NCBI GenBank assembly: GCA_015665315.1
Contig: JADFAK010000101.1
Span: forward strand, 32,433-96,432
Origin: Flavobacteriales bacterium
GTDB taxonomy: Bacteria > Bacteroidota > Bacteroidia > Flavobacteriales_D > Sanyastnellaceae
Length of the DNA: 64,000 nt
Direction: 5' to 3'
In this document: in pieces, positions 61,974 to 64,000 of the stretch
Layout: every line of letters starts with the position of its first letter
Position numbering within the stretch: the stretch's first letter is position 1
Position numbers and translations under genes: made by a program
Notes under the pieces: generated by a model
The model's database searches: none
Told to the model about the DNA's origin: nothing
What the model saw: the letters and a program-made list of their open reading frames with translations, nothing else

Positions 61974-64000
61974 ATGAAACGCTCTAAGTCAATTATTTTC
62001 GTCCTTTTTCTTTTTGTATCCTTTGTATTTAACGCACAAGTAATTATTGATGATTTCAATCAATGTGATACTCAAAATCAACTCTATACAGTAAACAGCA
62101 TTGTCGGGAATGGCCAGTTCTTTTCTCAGAGCATTGGACTTCCGGAATGCGTCCTTCAGTACCAAGGAAACGGTCAGCAAGCAATCACTGAAGCTAGGTA
62201 TATGCCCGTCGACCTGTTAGGGCCGCCCCACAATATGGATGATGTCCCCGTCGAAGGTTCCTTCTTCCTAGACATGCCGGGAGTAGGCAATCAAAACGCC
62301 TTTCTAAAATTGGTCGTTTTTGACCCTCAGCCTCAAGAATTGTTTGTTCTTCCTTTAAACCAGCCAATTTCAGGAGAGCAGTTTTTTCAGGTTAACTCTC
62401 CAGCTTTGTTCAATGGCGATTTTGCATTCGTCGTTGAAGATTTTGAGGGCAGCGTAGGTCAACTCTTTATTGACGATTTACAGCTTTCACCTGAGTCAGA
62501 CGGACCATGCGCTGCGGTTTCCAATGATTTTCTGAATCTCTTTACCAATCCTCCAGCTCCACCAACTCCGTGTATGTTCTACGTTGGAGTGATACTCTAT
62601 ATTGATGTTGACGGACAATTGCTGTATTGCCCGGAAGGGTCGGATATGACTTTGGAAGATGCTTTGACGGGAGATTATACTCCAGTTGAATTGGAAGTTT
62701 CGTCGCCCGATGGCAATTTGGTTTTTGTCTTTCTTTACGGAGGGGATGATTGTGATGATGGCGACCCTTGTACACGCGATTTTTGTGATGCCGACGGCAT
62801 GTGCCAGCACCTTTCAATTGTTGAAGACTATTTGGATCCACCTCTAGCGGCGCCATGTATGGAATTCTTTGGGAAAATTTTCATTGTGAATGGTATTTAT
62901 GACGCTTCCCATTCAACTTTACCCGACGATCATGAACCGATAACGGGAGAAACTTTCGAATTGGTGCAACATGACGGGCCGTGTGATCTCGTGGCGGAGT
63001 ACTACTATAGACCAAAAAAATGTCTTTCAAGTGATCCATGTGAAATTGGAACCTGCGATCCAGCGACTGGGGAATGTACTTATGCCCCGTCTAACTTAGA
63101 TTTTTCGTTCACAACCACACCTACTTCTTGTGGTGCAAACGGAGAGATTCATTGCGCAATTACAGGAGGTGTTCCTCCGTATACATCAGATTTGAAGTAT
63201 GAAGAAAACGGACAGTTTAATGTCCCTGTTCCGCATGGATTTGTGGACCCACCGGGGATGTATGCCGGACTTAAAGGTGGAAACTACCACATGACAATTA
63301 AGGACAGTCAGGGTTGCGAAGTGACCAAGTTGGTCTTTCTGGAAAACGGTGCGCTTAAGATATACGCTCATGTTGAATCGGCTACTTGCGTTTATGCAGC
63401 CGATGGAAAGATCCAAGCTGATGTGGAAAAGGGAACACCTCCCTATACCGTGACCTTACTCACGCAATTACCTTCAGGGGAATGGGGAGCACCGCTTTCG
63501 GCAGACAGTTCAATACCCTACGGGTTGGGAATGAGATATTTTTGGAACAGTTTGTATGCTGGAAATTACAAAATTGTAGCTGTGGATTCTGAAGATTGTC
63601 AAGTTGAAACTACGGTAACCGTGGGATCACTTCCAGCCGTTTCTGCTCAAGTTACTGTATTGCAACCAACTTGTCCTGGTGACAAAGGCGAGATTCAGAT
63701 CGCTGGATCGGGCGGAGCAGGTGGCCCTTATAATTACTCACTTATAGGAGGTATTCCTATGGATGATATGGGGGATGGAATTACACTTGTGGATGTTGAG
63801 CCGGGCAACTTTCAAATTGTAATTCAAGGAACAGCTGGTTGTGTAAGTCCGACCGTCAATGTTGCCATTTTCCCAGTCACCGCATGGAACGTTGGAGCTA
63901 CATCGACAGAAGAAACATGCAACGGAGACAACGATGGAACCATTACCGTGACGGCTGCAGGTGCCAATGGCGGACCTTATACCTATTCCATTAACGGTGG
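61974..64000 (+). CDS. large secreted adhesin-like protein with SprB-type repeats (3' end beyond window)
   Basis: MKRSKSIIFVLFLFVSFVFNAQVIIDDFNQCDTQ...; GDDCDDGDPCTRDFCDADGMCQH; repeats TSCGANGEIHCAITGGVPPYT / ATCVYAADGKIQADVEKGTPPYT / PTCPGDKGEIQIAGSGGAGGPYNYSL / ETCNGDNDGTITVTAAGANGGPYTYSINGG. Absent from the ORF track, presumably because no stop lies inside the window. Confidence 0.9.
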   Translation, partial: MKRSKSIIFVLFLFVSFVFNAQVIIDDFNQCDTQNQLYTVNSIVGNGQFFSQSIGLPECVLQYQGNGQQAITEARYMPVDLLGPPHNMDDVPVEGSFFLDMPGVGNQNAFLKLVVFDPQPQELFVLPLNQPISGEQFFQVNSPALFNGDFAFVVEDFEGSVGQLFIDDLQLSPESDGPCAAVSNDFLNLFTNPPAPPTPCMFYVGVILYIDVDGQLLYCPEGSDMTLEDALTGDYTPVELEVSSPDGNLVFVFLYGGDDCDDGDPCTRDFCDADGMCQHLSIVEDYLDPPLAAPCMEFFGKIFIVNGIYDASHSTLPDDHEPITGETFELVQHDGPCDLVAEYYYRPKKCLSSDPCEIGTCDPATGECTYAPSNLDFSFTTTPTSCGANGEIHCAITGGVPPYTSDLKYEENGQFNVPVPHGFVDPPGMYAGLKGGNYHMTIKDSQGCEVTKLVFLENGALKIYAHVESATCVYAADGKIQADVEKGTPPYTVTLLTQLPSGEWGAPLSADSSIPYGLGMRYFWNSLYAGNYKIVAVDSEDCQVETTVTVGSLPAVSAQVTVLQPTCPGDKGEIQIAGSGGAGGPYNYSLIGGIPMDDMGDGITLVDVEPGNFQIVIQGTAGCVSPTVNVAIFPVTAWNVGATSTEETCNGDNDGTITVTAAGANGGPYTYSING

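Noticed and set aside
62496-63416. Minus-strand ORFs at 62496-62810, 62542-62856 and 63186-63416
   Set aside because: They are antisense to the continuous + strand SprB-like adhesin frame and show no domain features.

Overview
The window is a chromosomal segment from a Bacteroidota genome. It looks like a marine Flavobacteriales-type organism, judging by T9SS and gliding genes, a complete Na+-NQR operon, TAnnTTTG promoter boxes and SprB-like repeats. Most of it is ordinary: msrB, uvrA, an ECF sigma factor, glnS, nqrA-F plus apbE, gldF/gldG, a T9SS plug-type protein, alkD-like, ligA, ftsE, glycosyltransferases, an OmpA/PD40 protein, an E2 acyltransferase, recR, an S41 peptidase and paaZ. I saw no rRNA, tRNA, CRISPR array, transposase or prophage. 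The most interesting region is a tightly packed minus-strand operon at 18154-24348: DUF4856 lipoprotein, imelysin-like lipoprotein, a full-length vitamin-K-dependent gamma-carboxylase (GGCX/HTTM) homologue, and a TonB-dependent receptor. A perfect 21-bp palindrome lies just upstream of its likely promoter. Other leads are: (i) a 14-mer, GCACAAGGCAAATG, present at least four times and always on the + strand, plus a related 19-mer (TCAGCGACAAGCGCAAATG) in intergenic DNA in the same orientation; (ii) a long SprB-repeat adhesin ORF starting at 61974 and running off the window, which the supplied ORF track omits; (iii) a truncated intradiol-dioxygenase-like remnant; (iv) a TetR/LolA-like/FtsX-type ABC/outer-membrane-protein operon. 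All calls come from reading the sequence and remembered family knowledge; no database search was run.
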